Notes under the pieces: model-generated
What the model was told of the DNA's origin: nothing
Database searches by the model: none
Seen by the model: only the letters and a program-made list of their open reading frames with translations
Translations under genes and position numbers: made by a program
Shown: positions 48,572 to 59,767 of the stretch, piece by piece
Layout of the letters: every line of letters begins with the position of its first letter
Numbering within the stretch: position 1 is the first letter of the stretch
Assembly: GCA_937887565.1 (NCBI GenBank)
Contig: CALABS010000018.1
Coordinates: forward strand, 1 to 64,000
Direction of reading: 5' to 3'
From: an uncultured Rhodospirillaceae bacterium
GTDB lineage: Bacteria > Pseudomonadota > Alphaproteobacteria > Rhodospirillales > Magnetospirillaceae
Length of the DNA: 64,000 bases

Positions 48572-48716
48572 GCCCCCATCATCGCCCGTCGCGGCGACGG
48601 CCACAAGGGGACGGCCGCTTGACGCCTGCGCATGCCCTCCCCATCTGGGCTAGGCCTTTATCCCACTCTTGAATCCCACTAACATCCCGCCGCCCGACCA
48701 GAGAGGACCACGGCTG

Positions 48717-51560
<2,844 letters not shown>

Positions 51561-51567
51561 AGCTACC

Positions 51568-53025
51568 CTAGGTGTTCAGGAATTCGGTGCGAGCGGCGAC
51601 CGATCGCCGCAGCAGGCGCAGGGCGGCGGCGGCGACCGCGGGGTCGTACGAGGCACCGGCGCCGCCACGGATTTCCGCCCGCGCCGCCGTCAGGCTGCGC
51701 TTCGGCCGATAGGGGCGATGGGACAGCATGGCGTCGATGACGTCGGCGACCGCGAGGATCCGCGCTTCCAGGAGAATCTCGTCGCCCTTGAGGCCTCGCG
51801 GATAGCCTGACCCGTCGAAGCGTTCGTGGTGCTGGCGGATCATCTCGGCGATCGGCCACGGGAAATCCACATCCTTGATGATGTCGTAGCCGGCCTGGCA
51901 ATGGGTGTGCAGCAGCTCGCATTCCAGCGCCGTCAGGCGCGACGGCTTGGAGAGCAGTTCGGCGGGGATCGCCACCTTGCCGATGTCGTGCACCAGCCCG
52001 CCGAGATAGAGCCCCTCCATCCGATCCGCCGGCAGGTCCAATTCCCGTCCGATGGCGGCGGCCAGGGCGGCGACCTGCCGCTGGTGACCGGCGGTGTAGG
52101 GATCGCGTTTCTCGACCGTCAGCGAAAGAACCTGGACGGTCTGGATCAGGGCATCCTTCAGACGCTCCGCCTGACGGGCGCGTTCGGTCTCGGCTTCGCG
52201 AAGGGCGGTGATGTCCTCGATCGAGCCATCCCACACCACCGACCCGTCCGCCGGCGATTCCCCCACCGCCTTGACCAGCAAGGTGCGGGAGCCGCCGTCG
52301 GGAGCCGGCCACGGCATCTCGACCACGAGCGGCCGGGAGCGTGGATGCGACGGCGCCAGCGCCGCCAGCCGGTCGCCTCCGACCTCGGGCGGCAGGTGAT
52401 CCAGGAAGCGGCCGGGCACCGCCATGAGGGCCGTCGAATCGATGCCGAGCACGACGGCGGCGCCATGGCTGACATAGCTGAACCGCCACTCGTCGCCCGG
52501 ATAGTGGGTGAGCTGGAAAAGGACCAGGGGAACGTCGCCGGCGAGGCGAAGGAGGAGATGCTGCGACGCCAGGCGGCTCAGGGCCGTCTCCATCAAACCG
52601 GCCACCGCCAGATAGACGTTGAGCAGGTCCCGCGACGGCGCCCCGCTGTCCTGATGGGCGATGATCATGGCGTGCCTGTCGCTCCCCACGGTCAACGGCA
52701 GCACCGTCACGGTGTAGGGCCGGTGGAATACGACGCTCTCGGTGACCAGGAAGCCACTCTCGAAGACCTGCAGGATGACCGGCCGGCAGATGTCGAGGAC
52801 CGGGCACACCGGCCCCTCGACGAACAGCCCGTGGACCACGAGGCTTCCATCCGACCGCCGGCCGACGAAGGCGGCGACATCCGTCCTGAGGAAGGTGTGG
52901 GCGACCCTGGTGAACTCGTCCCAGATATTCGCGTCGTGGGTGAGGCCGGCCACGTACTGGGCGGTTCGACTCAACGCTTCCACGTATTCCGATGGGGTGT
53001 CGAGGGGGCGGCCCACGTCGGTCAC
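51568..53025 (-). CDS. HD-GYP cyclic-di-GMP phosphodiesterase with sensor domain
   Basis: 485 residues from GTG. The first 170 residues look GAF-like, followed by a PAS-like module (about 170-270) and a coiled linker (ALREAETERARQAERLKDAL). The C-terminal HD-GYP domain is complete: HDIGK, HHERFDGSGYPRGLKGDEI and DVIDAMLSHRPYRP. It probably hydrolyses cyclic di-GMP. The GTGA overlap with the corrinoid-activator gene upstream is unexpected and couples it to methyl-transfer metabolism. Confidence 0.88.
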   Translation of the reverse strand: MTDVGRPLDTPSEYVEALSRTAQYVAGLTHDANIWDEFTRVAHTFLRTDVAAFVGRRSDGSLVVHGLFVEGPVCPVLDICRPVILQVFESGFLVTESVVFHRPYTVTVLPLTVGSDRHAMIIAHQDSGAPSRDLLNVYLAVAGLMETALSRLASQHLLLRLAGDVPLVLFQLTHYPGDEWRFSYVSHGAAVVLGIDSTALMAVPGRFLDHLPPEVGGDRLAALAPSHPRSRPLVVEMPWPAPDGGSRTLLVKAVGESPADGSVVWDGSIEDITALREAETERARQAERLKDALIQTVQVLSLTVEKRDPYTAGHQRQVAALAAAIGRELDLPADRMEGLYLGGLVHDIGKVAIPAELLSKPSRLTALECELLHTHCQAGYDIIKDVDFPWPIAEMIRQHHERFDGSGYPRGLKGDEILLEARILAVADVIDAMLSHRPYRPKRSLTAARAEIRGGAGASYDPAVAAAALRLLRRSVAARTEFLNT

Positions 53026-54611
53026 CCCCCGTCCTGGGGCTTGAGGTAAAGTCCGGCCAGGAAGTGCCGCTCGAACGACGGATGATGTCCGAGGTTGACC
53101 ACCCGCGCCAGGTCGCGGAGACGATCGGCCTCGGCACCGGCATCGGCGGACAGCAGGATGTCGGCGCAGCCCGCCAGGGCGGCATCGCCGTCGATTTCCA
53201 CGGCGACGGCCGGAACCGGCGGCAAAAGGCCGATCGCGGACGCGCTGGCCGGCGACAGGTAGCGACCGAAGCGGCCGGCGACGGCGACCCGCCGCAGATC
53301 CGCCGCCGTGATCCCCGCCTCCTCGCAGAGGACGCCGATCCCGGCCACCAGGGCCGCCTTGGCGCGCTGCAGCACGTCGATGTCGGCCTTCTCCAGACGC
53401 AGCGTGACGCCCTCGACCGTGAATTCGAAGGGCTTTCCGTCGACGAGGCGGCCTCGCTCGTCCACGGTTCCGTTACCGACCAGGACCGCCAGCAGGTCAA
53501 CCAGCCCTGACCCGCACAGCCCGCGTGGCGGGCCGTCCGGCAGCACCGAGTAGCGCAGCCCGGCACCGTCGATCCCGACATGGTGGATGGCCCCGGGTTC
53601 GGCCGGAAGCGCGATCCCGCCCAGCCCGGTTTCGAAGGCCGGCCCTCCCGCCCCGGCCGTGACCAGCAGGCGGCGTCCGTCCCACAGGGCGATCTCGGTG
53701 TTGGTGCCGAAATCGACGAACAGCGCCGGGGAGGCGCCCTCGCGGATCCCAATGGCGACCAGCCCCGCAAGGCAATCCGAGCCGACGAAGCCGCCCAGCG
53801 GCTCGACGAGGGAAATCTCGGCGGCGCCGTGAATGAACCATTTGCCGCGCCAAATCTCGGGCGGCGCCGGCATGACCTGACGGCCGCCGGTCCAGTTGGC
53901 CGGGGCCAGCAACCAACGCGGGTCGCCGCCCGCCATCAATGTCAGCATGGCGGTGTTGCCGACCACCCGCACCGCGACGATCCGACGTGGATTGATGCCG
54001 TCGCGCCCGCAGCAGACCAGAATGCCGTCGCCGACGGCATCGGCGGCCAAGCGCTGGAGGTCGGACGCGACGGCGGCGGAATCGGCCGCCGCGCACAGCC
54101 TGGTCATCACGTCCGCCCCATGGACGGCCTGCGGGTTGGCCCCCTGGCCGATCGAGAGGCACGCCCCGGAGTCCAGGTCGTGGATGGCGAGGGCGATATT
54201 GGTCGTGCCCAGGTCAACGGCCAGGCCGCACGGATGGGCCACCTCGGGCAGATTGGACCGGGGAGCGGCGACAGGGACGGCCGTCGCCCCCCGGTAGCCA
54301 GGCCGGGACCAGTTGGATGGCGGCGCCGGGTTCACCACCCGCACATCGAGATCGGCGGAGGGAAATATCTGGCACGCCAGCCGCACTCCCCCGGCCAATT
54401 GCTGCCGCGACAGCAAAAGGCGGTCGGCGTCGGTTTCCGGGGGGGCAGGATCGCTCAGCACCTGTATCCGGCACAACCCGCAGCTTCCGTTTCCCCGGCA
54501 TCCGGTCCTGACCCGCCAGGGCGTCCGGTCCAGTATTTCCCGCAGGCTCGTTCCCGGTGTCGCTTCCACCACATGCCATTCGCCGCCAGCCAGGACACGC
54601 AGCGTCGGCAT
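53022..54611 (-). CDS. Ferredoxin-type reductive activator of corrinoid proteins (RACE-like)
   Basis: 529 residues. N-terminal [2Fe-2S] ferredoxin domain with Cys38, Cys44, Cys47 and Cys80 (TGCRGNGSCGLC, RLACQ), a linker, then an ASKHA-type ATPase domain (LAVDLGTTNIALAIHDL, LFVDFGTNTEIALWDG, GLCGSGLVDLLA). This is the RamA/AcsV-like family (DUF4445) that uses ATP and electrons to return inactive Co(II) corrinoid to Co(I). It sits directly after the methyltransferase and corrinoid genes. Confidence 0.88.
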   Translation of the reverse strand: MPTLRVLAGGEWHVVEATPGTSLREILDRTPWRVRTGCRGNGSCGLCRIQVLSDPAPPETDADRLLLSRQQLAGGVRLACQIFPSADLDVRVVNPAPPSNWSRPGYRGATAVPVAAPRSNLPEVAHPCGLAVDLGTTNIALAIHDLDSGACLSIGQGANPQAVHGADVMTRLCAAADSAAVASDLQRLAADAVGDGILVCCGRDGINPRRIVAVRVVGNTAMLTLMAGGDPRWLLAPANWTGGRQVMPAPPEIWRGKWFIHGAAEISLVEPLGGFVGSDCLAGLVAIGIREGASPALFVDFGTNTEIALWDGRRLLVTAGAGGPAFETGLGGIALPAEPGAIHHVGIDGAGLRYSVLPDGPPRGLCGSGLVDLLAVLVGNGTVDERGRLVDGKPFEFTVEGVTLRLEKADIDVLQRAKAALVAGIGVLCEEAGITAADLRRVAVAGRFGRYLSPASASAIGLLPPVPAVAVEIDGDAALAGCADILLSADAGAEADRLRDLARVVNLGHHPSFERHFLAGLYLKPQDGG

Positions 54612-54614
54612 GGC

Positions 54615-55631
54615 TCAGCCTCCTCCGCGACCGGCCGCCGCCATCATCGCCATCACGCGATCCGGCGGGGCTTCCGGCGGTATCTCGCATCCGCTGGAGA
54701 GGATGAAGCCGGAACCGTCCGCCATCGCGGCCCGCAAGGCCGCGACCTCCCTCTCGATTTCGGCCGGCGGGTCAATGACGAACGACAACGGCTTGATGTT
54801 CCCGCACAGGCATAAGGTGGGCGCCGCCCGCCGGGCGGCGATGGGGGAAACGCAATAGTCGAAGCTGCCGATGGCGACGCCCGCCTCGGAATAGAACGGC
54901 AGGATGGGAAGCGACGCTCCCGCCACGTGAAGCCACGAGGTCACCGCGCCGGCCCGCTGAAACGCCGCCAGGATGGTTCGCAACCTCGGAAGCACCAGAT
55001 CGGTGAACTTCGACAGCGGCAGCACGGTGGACGACGCCACCGGTTCGAAAATCAAGGCAAGATCGGCACCGGCGGTCAGTTGGGCGGCCCCGTAGCGGAC
55101 GCCGACCGCCGTGGCGAGATCGAGCAACCGCGCATAGGCGGCCGGATCGTCGGCGGCAAGGAAGAGCGACTGCTCCAATCCGACCAACTGCGCCGCCAAG
55201 GTCGCCGGCCCCTGGACGCAGCCGACCACCAGGGCCTCGTCCGCGACCGCGGCCCGCAACAGGCGGATCGCCTGCAGAACCTCGGGCATTCGCCCGGCCG
55301 CGACCGGATCGGGCGGCGCCACGGCGGCGAAATCGGCGTCCACGGTGAAGGGCGACCGCACCACATGGGGATAGCAGCCGGGTTTGGCGGCGATCTCCGC
55401 GCCCATCGCCTCGGTCTCGACGGCGGCATCCAGGAACCCGAACACCGCGTCATGACCGTAATGCCGCCACGCCGCCACCTGGCAGGTGGCGACCAATTCG
55501 CCATCGCCCAGGTAATCGGCCAGCGGGATACCCGCCAGCACGGCGGCATGACCGAAGATCTGCGGCATCACCGGCAGCATGTCGACCGGCCGGCGGGCCG
55601 CGGCGGCCAGAATCCGCTGCCGGCCGTTCAT
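54615..55631 (-). CDS. UroD-like corrinoid methyltransferase
   Basis: 338 residues. Uroporphyrinogen-decarboxylase fold as in MtaA/MtbA/CmuA. The zinc ligands can be placed as His in WLHVAG, Cys in LCLCGN and Cys in SSGCEIPP. It should move a methyl group to or from the corrinoid protein encoded next to it, with which its start overlaps by 4 nt. Only one methyltransferase is here, so a second, for substrate or acceptor, must be elsewhere. Substrate unknown. Confidence 0.85.
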   Translation of the reverse strand: MNGRQRILAAAARRPVDMLPVMPQIFGHAAVLAGIPLADYLGDGELVATCQVAAWRHYGHDAVFGFLDAAVETEAMGAEIAAKPGCYPHVVRSPFTVDADFAAVAPPDPVAAGRMPEVLQAIRLLRAAVADEALVVGCVQGPATLAAQLVGLEQSLFLAADDPAAYARLLDLATAVGVRYGAAQLTAGADLALIFEPVASSTVLPLSKFTDLVLPRLRTILAAFQRAGAVTSWLHVAGASLPILPFYSEAGVAIGSFDYCVSPIAARRAAPTLCLCGNIKPLSFVIDPPAEIEREVAALRAAMADGSGFILSSGCEIPPEAPPDRVMAMMAAAGRGGG

Positions 55632-56293
55632 GGCGTTGCCTCGGCCGGCCGGTGCCCGAACAGCCGTTCCAGATGGCGGGCGCCGTCGAAGGCATCCTGG
55701 GCCACGTAATCGACATTCAGATCCTCGGGCGAGGACTGCCGCAGGGCCGCGCCGCCCACGATGATCGGCAGGTGGGCAAGGCCCCGCTTCGCCAGCTCGG
55801 CGCGGACTTCCCTCACCCTCGGAACCACCGAGGTGATCAGCCCGCTGATCAGCACGGCGTCGGCGCCCTCGCGCTCGGCGGCCGTCGCCAGGGTGGCGAC
55901 CGGGCAGTCCTTTCCCGCATCGGTGACGGACCATCCGCGCCCCATCAGCACCGTCCTGACGATGTTCTTGCCCAGGTCATGGACGTCGCCCTCCAGGGTG
56001 GCGATGACGAACCGGCCCCGTGCCGGCGCCGCCAGGTCGCCCCCTTGGGGAAACAGCCGCGCGACGACGGCGGACACGGCCCTGCCGACCAGCATGATTT
56101 CCAGGAGGTTGAAGGCCTCGAGCGTGCACTTCTCGTCGAGGAGGTCCATCGCCCTTTGCAACCCGCCGGTCACGATCGCGCGTGGCGTCGCCCCACCCGC
56201 GAGCAGGTGATCGGTGGCCCTCACCGCGCCACCGTGATCGCCGGCAAGCAGCGTTCGCACCAGGTCGTCCATGGCGTCCGGGACCGAGGTCAT
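55628..56293 (-). CDS. Corrinoid (B12-binding) methyl-carrier protein
   Basis: 221 residues. Helical cap (about 5-85) followed by a Rossmann B12 domain with the cobalt-ligand motif GDVHDLGKN (His105), the SGLITS loop and IIVGGAALRQ. This is the MtaC/MtvC/DhaC type of methyl carrier. First gene of the operon, 4-nt overlap with the methyltransferase. Upstream (56294-56500) I see no cobalamin riboswitch. Confidence 0.93.
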   Translation of the reverse strand: MTSVPDAMDDLVRTLLAGDHGGAVRATDHLLAGGATPRAIVTGGLQRAMDLLDEKCTLEAFNLLEIMLVGRAVSAVVARLFPQGGDLAAPARGRFVIATLEGDVHDLGKNIVRTVLMGRGWSVTDAGKDCPVATLATAAEREGADAVLISGLITSVVPRVREVRAELAKRGLAHLPIIVGGAALRQSSPEDLNVDYVAQDAFDGARHLERLFGHRPAEATP

Positions 56294-56531
56294 GACTCAT
56301 TTTTACCACGTCGGCGCCCCAAGAGGGCTGACCTCGGTCAATTTCCGCCGCCCCGAATGACCGCGGTCGCCGGATGCGCGGGGCGCCACCCACTCCATTG
56401 GTCTGGCCCTGCCCCATCCGGGATATTCCCTGTTGCAATGCAGCGAGGCTGTGCGGTAAAAAGATTACGCAGCCACCGCAAATTGGCGCAATTTAATTAT
56501 TCGCCTCTGCAAATATACGAGGTACCCCTCC

Positions 56532-56726
56532 ATGCTTGGACCAGCCGAACTGCGCGAGATGGACGAAGCCGTGGCCGAGGAGCGGATCGACGGAACCGGC
56601 TCCGAGCGCCGCACGCCGTACATCACGCCTCATTTCGCCGTCGGCGTCGCCATGACCCGGGCGGTGGCGGGCGAGCTCAAGCAGCACCTGACCGTCATCC
56701 ATCCCCACCATCACGGCAAGCGCTGA
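56532..56726 (+). CDS. Small hypothetical protein
   Basis: 64 residues (LGPAELREMDEAVAEERIDG start, ends HPHHHGKR), charged and soluble. The A/T-rich stretch just upstream could be a promoter; the ribosome site is weak. Not recognised. The other strand is also open here, so some doubt remains. Confidence 0.45.
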   Translation: MLGPAELREMDEAVAEERIDGTGSERRTPYITPHFAVGVAMTRAVAGELKQHLTVIHPHHHGKR

Positions 56727-56853
56727 GCATCCGCCGTTCACTGACCGCCGGCAGGCCATTCATGGTCCGTTCAAGAGCGCCATGAACTCCGGTTAACATC
56801 GGCGTGCTATTCCTCGCTCACGGGAAGGGGAAACCCGGGCAAGGGAGAAAGAC

Positions 56854-57207
56854 GTGAGCGCAACCGTCGCCATGCCGCCACGCACCAGCGAGCGCCGCCG
56901 TCACCGGCGGTTTCACGCCCCCGACCTGTCCCTTACCATCGACGGCCACGAGGCCAAGGTGATCGACCTGTCGGTCGGCGGCGTGCGCGTCGCCGCGCCC
57001 GGGCTTTCGGTCGGTCGCCGCGTGATGGTGGCATTGACCTGCCGCCTCGGCGCCGAACCCCGATCGGCCGAGGCGCTCGGCCAGGTGGTGGCCAGCGCCG
57101 GCGGCCACGCCTCCATCGCGTTCACCGCTCCCACCTACGCCCTGATGCATTTCGTCGTGCATTTCCTGGCCCATCGCCACGGTGTCGAGCCGCATCTGTT
57201 CCGCTAG
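56854..57207 (+). CDS. PilZ domain protein
   Basis: 117 residues from GTG, with a GGGAG ribosome site. A single PilZ domain: the cyclic-di-GMP-binding RxxxR is RRRHRRF (residues 14-20) and the D/NxSxxG is DLSVGG (38-43). Both motifs are intact, so it should bind cyclic di-GMP and act as a receiver. The HD-GYP gene 3.8 kb away and the degenerate GGDEF protein use the same second messenger. Overlaps the 3' end of the convergent pseudouridine synthase gene by 4 nt. Confidence 0.9.
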   Translation: MSATVAMPPRTSERRRHRRFHAPDLSLTIDGHEAKVIDLSVGGVRVAAPGLSVGRRVMVALTCRLGAEPRSAEALGQVVASAGGHASIAFTAPTYALMHFVVHFLAHRHGVEPHLFR

Positions 57208-57782
57208 GTGTGTGGTCCCGGAACGAGGTGAATCGGACCACTAGGAACCTGGCGCCACTGGCCCGGGCCAAGGCCGTCCAGCGTCCAGGCGCCCACCGCC
57301 CACCGGATCAACCGCAGGGTGGGAAAGCCCACCGCCGCCGTCATGCGGCGGACCTGGCGGTTGCGACCCTCGTGCAGGACGAGCTCGATCCAACTGGTGG
57401 GAATGGCGGCGCGGAACCGGATGGGGGGATCGCGCCGCCACAGGCCGGCCGGCTCGGTGATCGCGCGGGCGCCAGCCGGCAGGGTCGGGCCATCGTTCAG
57501 CTCCACGCCCCGGCGCAGACGCTCGAGCGCCTCCTCGGAGGGGATGCCCTCGACCTGGGCCCAATAGGTCTTGGGCAGCTTGTGGCGGGGCTGGCTGATG
57601 CGGGCGATCAACCCGCCATCATCGGTCAACACCACCAGCCCCTCGGAGTCCCGATCCAGCCGGCCGGCGGGATAGACGCCGGGGACCGGCACGAAATCCT
57701 TGAGGGTCGCGCGCCCGCCCTCCCGGTCCGAGAACTGGGTCAGGACGTCGTAGGGCTTGTTGAATAGGATCAGCCGCGGCAA
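57204..57782 (-). CDS. RluE-type rRNA pseudouridine synthase
   Basis: 192 residues. RsuA/RluE family: the catalytic Asp43 in GRLDRDSEGL and the ILFNKPYDVLTQF start, HEGRNRQVRRM near the C-terminus; the S4 domain is absent, as in RluE. Converts a uridine of 23S rRNA. It must start at TTG 57782 because an in-frame TAG lies two codons upstream; that stop belongs to the small membrane gene just before, so translation is probably coupled. Confidence 0.88.
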   Translation of the reverse strand: MPRLILFNKPYDVLTQFSDREGGRATLKDFVPVPGVYPAGRLDRDSEGLVVLTDDGGLIARISQPRHKLPKTYWAQVEGIPSEEALERLRRGVELNDGPTLPAGARAITEPAGLWRRDPPIRFRAAIPTSWIELVLHEGRNRQVRRMTAAVGFPTLRLIRWAVGAWTLDGLGPGQWRQVPSGPIHLVPGPHT

Positions 57783-57785
57783 GAG

Positions 57786-57911
57786 CTACTGGCTCGCCGC
57801 CTTTTCCTTTTCCGCCTTCACGGCGATCAGGTGGCCGATCACGTATTTGGCGACGATGAGGCCGCCGCCGAACACCACGCCGGAAACGATGGCGATCATT
57901 TCGATGTCCAT
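57786..57911 (-). CDS. 41-residue single-helix membrane protein
   Basis: Starts MDIEMIAIVSGVVFGGGLIV with a hydrophobic helix and ends with a charged KAEKEKAASQ tail. An AGAGGG ribosome site precedes ATG 57911. Its stop TAG is 3 nt from the TTG start of the pseudouridine synthase. No family recognised. Confidence 0.6.
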   Translation of the reverse strand: MDIEMIAIVSGVVFGGGLIVAKYVIGHLIAVKAEKEKAASQ

Positions 57912-58046
57912 CAGGAACCCTCTCGGTTCAAGTCCAGAACGACTCTATACCATCCCGCGCGCGCCGACGCGAGCCCGTCGTTTCCGGCTGACAGCCGCCA
58001 CCGCCTTGCCTATGGTCGGGCCACGACCCTCATTCGGAGACAGCAC

Positions 58047-58367
58047 ATGTCCGGACAAGTCCGCGCTTCCCATATCCTGCTCATGTACAAGGGATCCATG
58101 CGTTCCATGGCCGACCGCTCGAAGGACGAGGCCCTGGCCACCGTCACCCGTCTGAAGCAGGAAGTCGAGGCCGGCAGCGACTTCGCCGATCTCGCCAAGC
58201 GCCATTCCGACTGTCCGTCGGGCCAGGAAGGAGGCGACCTCGGCTATTTCGGCCGTGGGCAGATGGTGCCCGAGTTCGAGGACGCGGCGTTCAAGCTGCA
58301 GCCCGGTCAGGTCAGCGAGGTGATCGAGACCGCCTTCGGCTACCACATCATCCAGCGGACCGACTGA
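58047..58367 (+). CDS. Parvulin-type peptidyl-prolyl isomerase
   Basis: 106 residues, a single rotamase domain without signal peptide: VRASHILLMYKG, FADLAKRHSDCPSGQEGGDLGYFGRGQMVPEFE, and AFGYHIIQRTD. It is the cytoplasmic PpiC type. ATG 58047 has GGAG ahead. The CULT gene follows 2 nt later, so the two are co-transcribed. Confidence 0.93.
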   Translation: MSGQVRASHILLMYKGSMRSMADRSKDEALATVTRLKQEVEAGSDFADLAKRHSDCPSGQEGGDLGYFGRGQMVPEFEDAAFKLQPGQVSEVIETAFGYHIIQRTD

Positions 58368-58369
58368 CC

Positions 58370-58744
58370 ATGCCACGCGACGCCGCCGACATCGTCACGG
58401 ACACCCCTGTCCATGAGAAGTCCGGCGGCGTCGCCTTCTACTGCGCCGCCTGCGGCGCCTTCATGACCCGGGGAATCCTGGGCATGCGCATGGGCGGCGA
58501 GCACGAGCACGTGTTCTTCAATCCCGCCGGCGTCGTGTTCCGGGTGGTGTGCTTCCAGGACGCCCCCGGGGCGGTGGCGGTGGGCAGCCCGTCGGGCCGG
58601 TTCACCTGGTTCCGGGGCTTCGACTGGCGCGTCGCCCTGTGCAAGACCTGCACCGCCCATGTGGGCTGGATGTACGAGGGCATCGGCCCGCCGGCCATGT
58701 TCTTCGGCCTCATCAAGCCCATGCTGGTGGAACGGCCGGGATGA
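58370..58744 (+). CDS. CULT-domain protein (bacterial cereblon homologue)
   Basis: 124 residues, a single domain. Zinc ligands Cys25 and Cys28 (FYCAACG) and Cys91 and Cys94 (ALCKTCTAHVGW); the three Trp of the thalidomide-binding pocket are Trp80 (FTWF), Trp86 (FDWRVAL) and Trp100 (HVGW), and MGGEHEHVFFNPAGVVFRV is a family hallmark. From memory it is very close to the Magnetospirillum protein MsCI4 used as a structural model of human cereblon. Natural ligands of bacterial CULT proteins are unknown; binding of a cyclic imide or uridine-like compound is what the fold permits. It follows the parvulin gene by 2 nt. Confidence 0.92.
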   Translation: MPRDAADIVTDTPVHEKSGGVAFYCAACGAFMTRGILGMRMGGEHEHVFFNPAGVVFRVVCFQDAPGAVAVGSPSGRFTWFRGFDWRVALCKTCTAHVGWMYEGIGPPAMFFGLIKPMLVERPG

Positions 58745-58753
58745 CGATGCCCC

Positions 58754-59077
58754 CTATTTCGACGGATGGACGCGCAGGCGCTCCACCGGCGTGCCGTTCT
58801 GGAAGTGGCTGACGACGATCTCGTCGATGTCGGCCTCGGTCTTGGGCTGGTACCAGACCCCCTCGGGATAGACCACCATCACCGGGCCGAGGCTGCAGAA
58901 GCCCAGGCAGCTGGCCTGGGCGATGCTGACCCCCGCCTCCCACAGCTGCTTTTCCGCCACCTGTCCGGCCAAGCGCTCGAACAGCGGCTGGCCGCCGCCC
59001 TTGCTGGTGCAGCAACCGCGCGGATGGCCCGGCGGCCGGCTCTGGACGCAAACGAAGGCGTGGTACTTGTGGGACAT
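58754..59077 (-). CDS. Thioredoxin-like [2Fe-2S] ferredoxin
   Basis: 107 residues, cytoplasmic. Cys10 (AFVCVQSRPP), Cys22/23 (RGCC), Cys57 and Cys61 (ASCLGFCSLGP) fit the ligand spacing of thioredoxin-like ferredoxins (Shethna type II, NuoE-like). ATG 59077 gives the usual start (SHKYHAFVCVQ) with GGGAGC ahead. Convergent with the CULT gene. Confidence 0.92.
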   Translation of the reverse strand: MSHKYHAFVCVQSRPPGHPRGCCTSKGGGQPLFERLAGQVAEKQLWEAGVSIAQASCLGFCSLGPVMVVYPEGVWYQPKTEADIDEIVVSHFQNGTPVERLRVHPSK

Positions 59078-59147
59078 GGATAAGCTCCCTTCTCGATGCA
59101 CTTTAGAGAAGGGAGATATCCGAAAGTCGCGAATTGATCCAGGGGGT

Positions 59148-59561
59148 TCAGCGCTCACCGGTCTCGGCCTCGCGCAGCTTCAGCTCCTCGATCGTGCACA
59201 GATCATAGCGGACCATGGCGTTGTCCACCGTCTTGCCGGTCAGCGCCCGCCAGGTGTCCATGGCCTGCTTGCGGCCGAAGGGGCCATGGGTTTCCAACGA
59301 CTTGCCGGCCGCGATGCGGTCGAAGGAGGTGTCGGCGTATTCGCCGCCGACCACGAACCACTGCTCCTCGGATTCCACGTCGGAGCGGATGAAATAGCGC
59401 ACCATGGCGTTGTCGACGGTCTTTCCCGTCAGCGCCCGCCAGCACACATGCGCCTCGTGCTCGTCGAAGGGGCCGAAGCGCTCCTCGGTGTGGCCGGGGG
59501 CGATCTGGGTGAAGGAGGTGTCGGCGTACTCGCCGCCGACCACGTGGAACTTCTTGGCCAT
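59148..59561 (-). CDS. Tandem DUF4170 protein
   Basis: 137 residues made of two copies of one module: residues about 5-60 and 67-125, each with VVGGEYADTSF and WRALTGKTVDNAMVRY. DUF4170 proteins in alphaproteobacteria normally carry one module. The two copies are also very similar at nucleotide level, suggesting recent duplication or gene conversion. Function unknown. ATG 59561 chosen because the module follows immediately. Confidence 0.85.
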   Translation of the reverse strand: MAKKFHVVGGEYADTSFTQIAPGHTEERFGPFDEHEAHVCWRALTGKTVDNAMVRYFIRSDVESEEQWFVVGGEYADTSFDRIAAGKSLETHGPFGRKQAMDTWRALTGKTVDNAMVRYDLCTIEELKLREAETGER

Positions 59562-59711
59562 GGGTGTCTTTTTTCCCACTCGATAGGGTGGCGTGCGGCC
59601 GTCTTATACCGCAACTCGCAGGCGGAAGAAACCGCCTTGGTGGGAAATATGCCGCCCGGCAGCATTTTCCCTTCCCCGGCACGGAACCGCGCGTTTTCAA
59701 CCACTTGCCGA

Positions 59712-59729
59712 TTGGCATGCCGCTCGCAT
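59712..59729 (+). promoter_or_regulatory. Sigma-54-type (-24/-12) promoter
   Basis: TTGGCATGCCGCTCGCAT has the essential GG and GC exactly ten bases apart and differs from TGGCAYG-N4-TTGC by one base. Transcription would start about 59740, some 28 nt ahead of the ATG at 59768. Confidence 0.6.
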
Positions 59730-59767
59730 GGTCGCCCGGCGACGATTTCAACCAGGGAGCATGCGCC

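Noticed and set aside
48572..48716. LexA (SOS) box upstream of uvrA
   Set aside because: No GTTC-N7-GTTC or equivalent pair is present in the leader.
56294..56531. Possible cobalamin riboswitch before the corrinoid operon
   Set aside because: I looked for the conserved B12-box elements on the minus strand and saw none; the stretch is otherwise unremarkable apart from an A/T-rich end.
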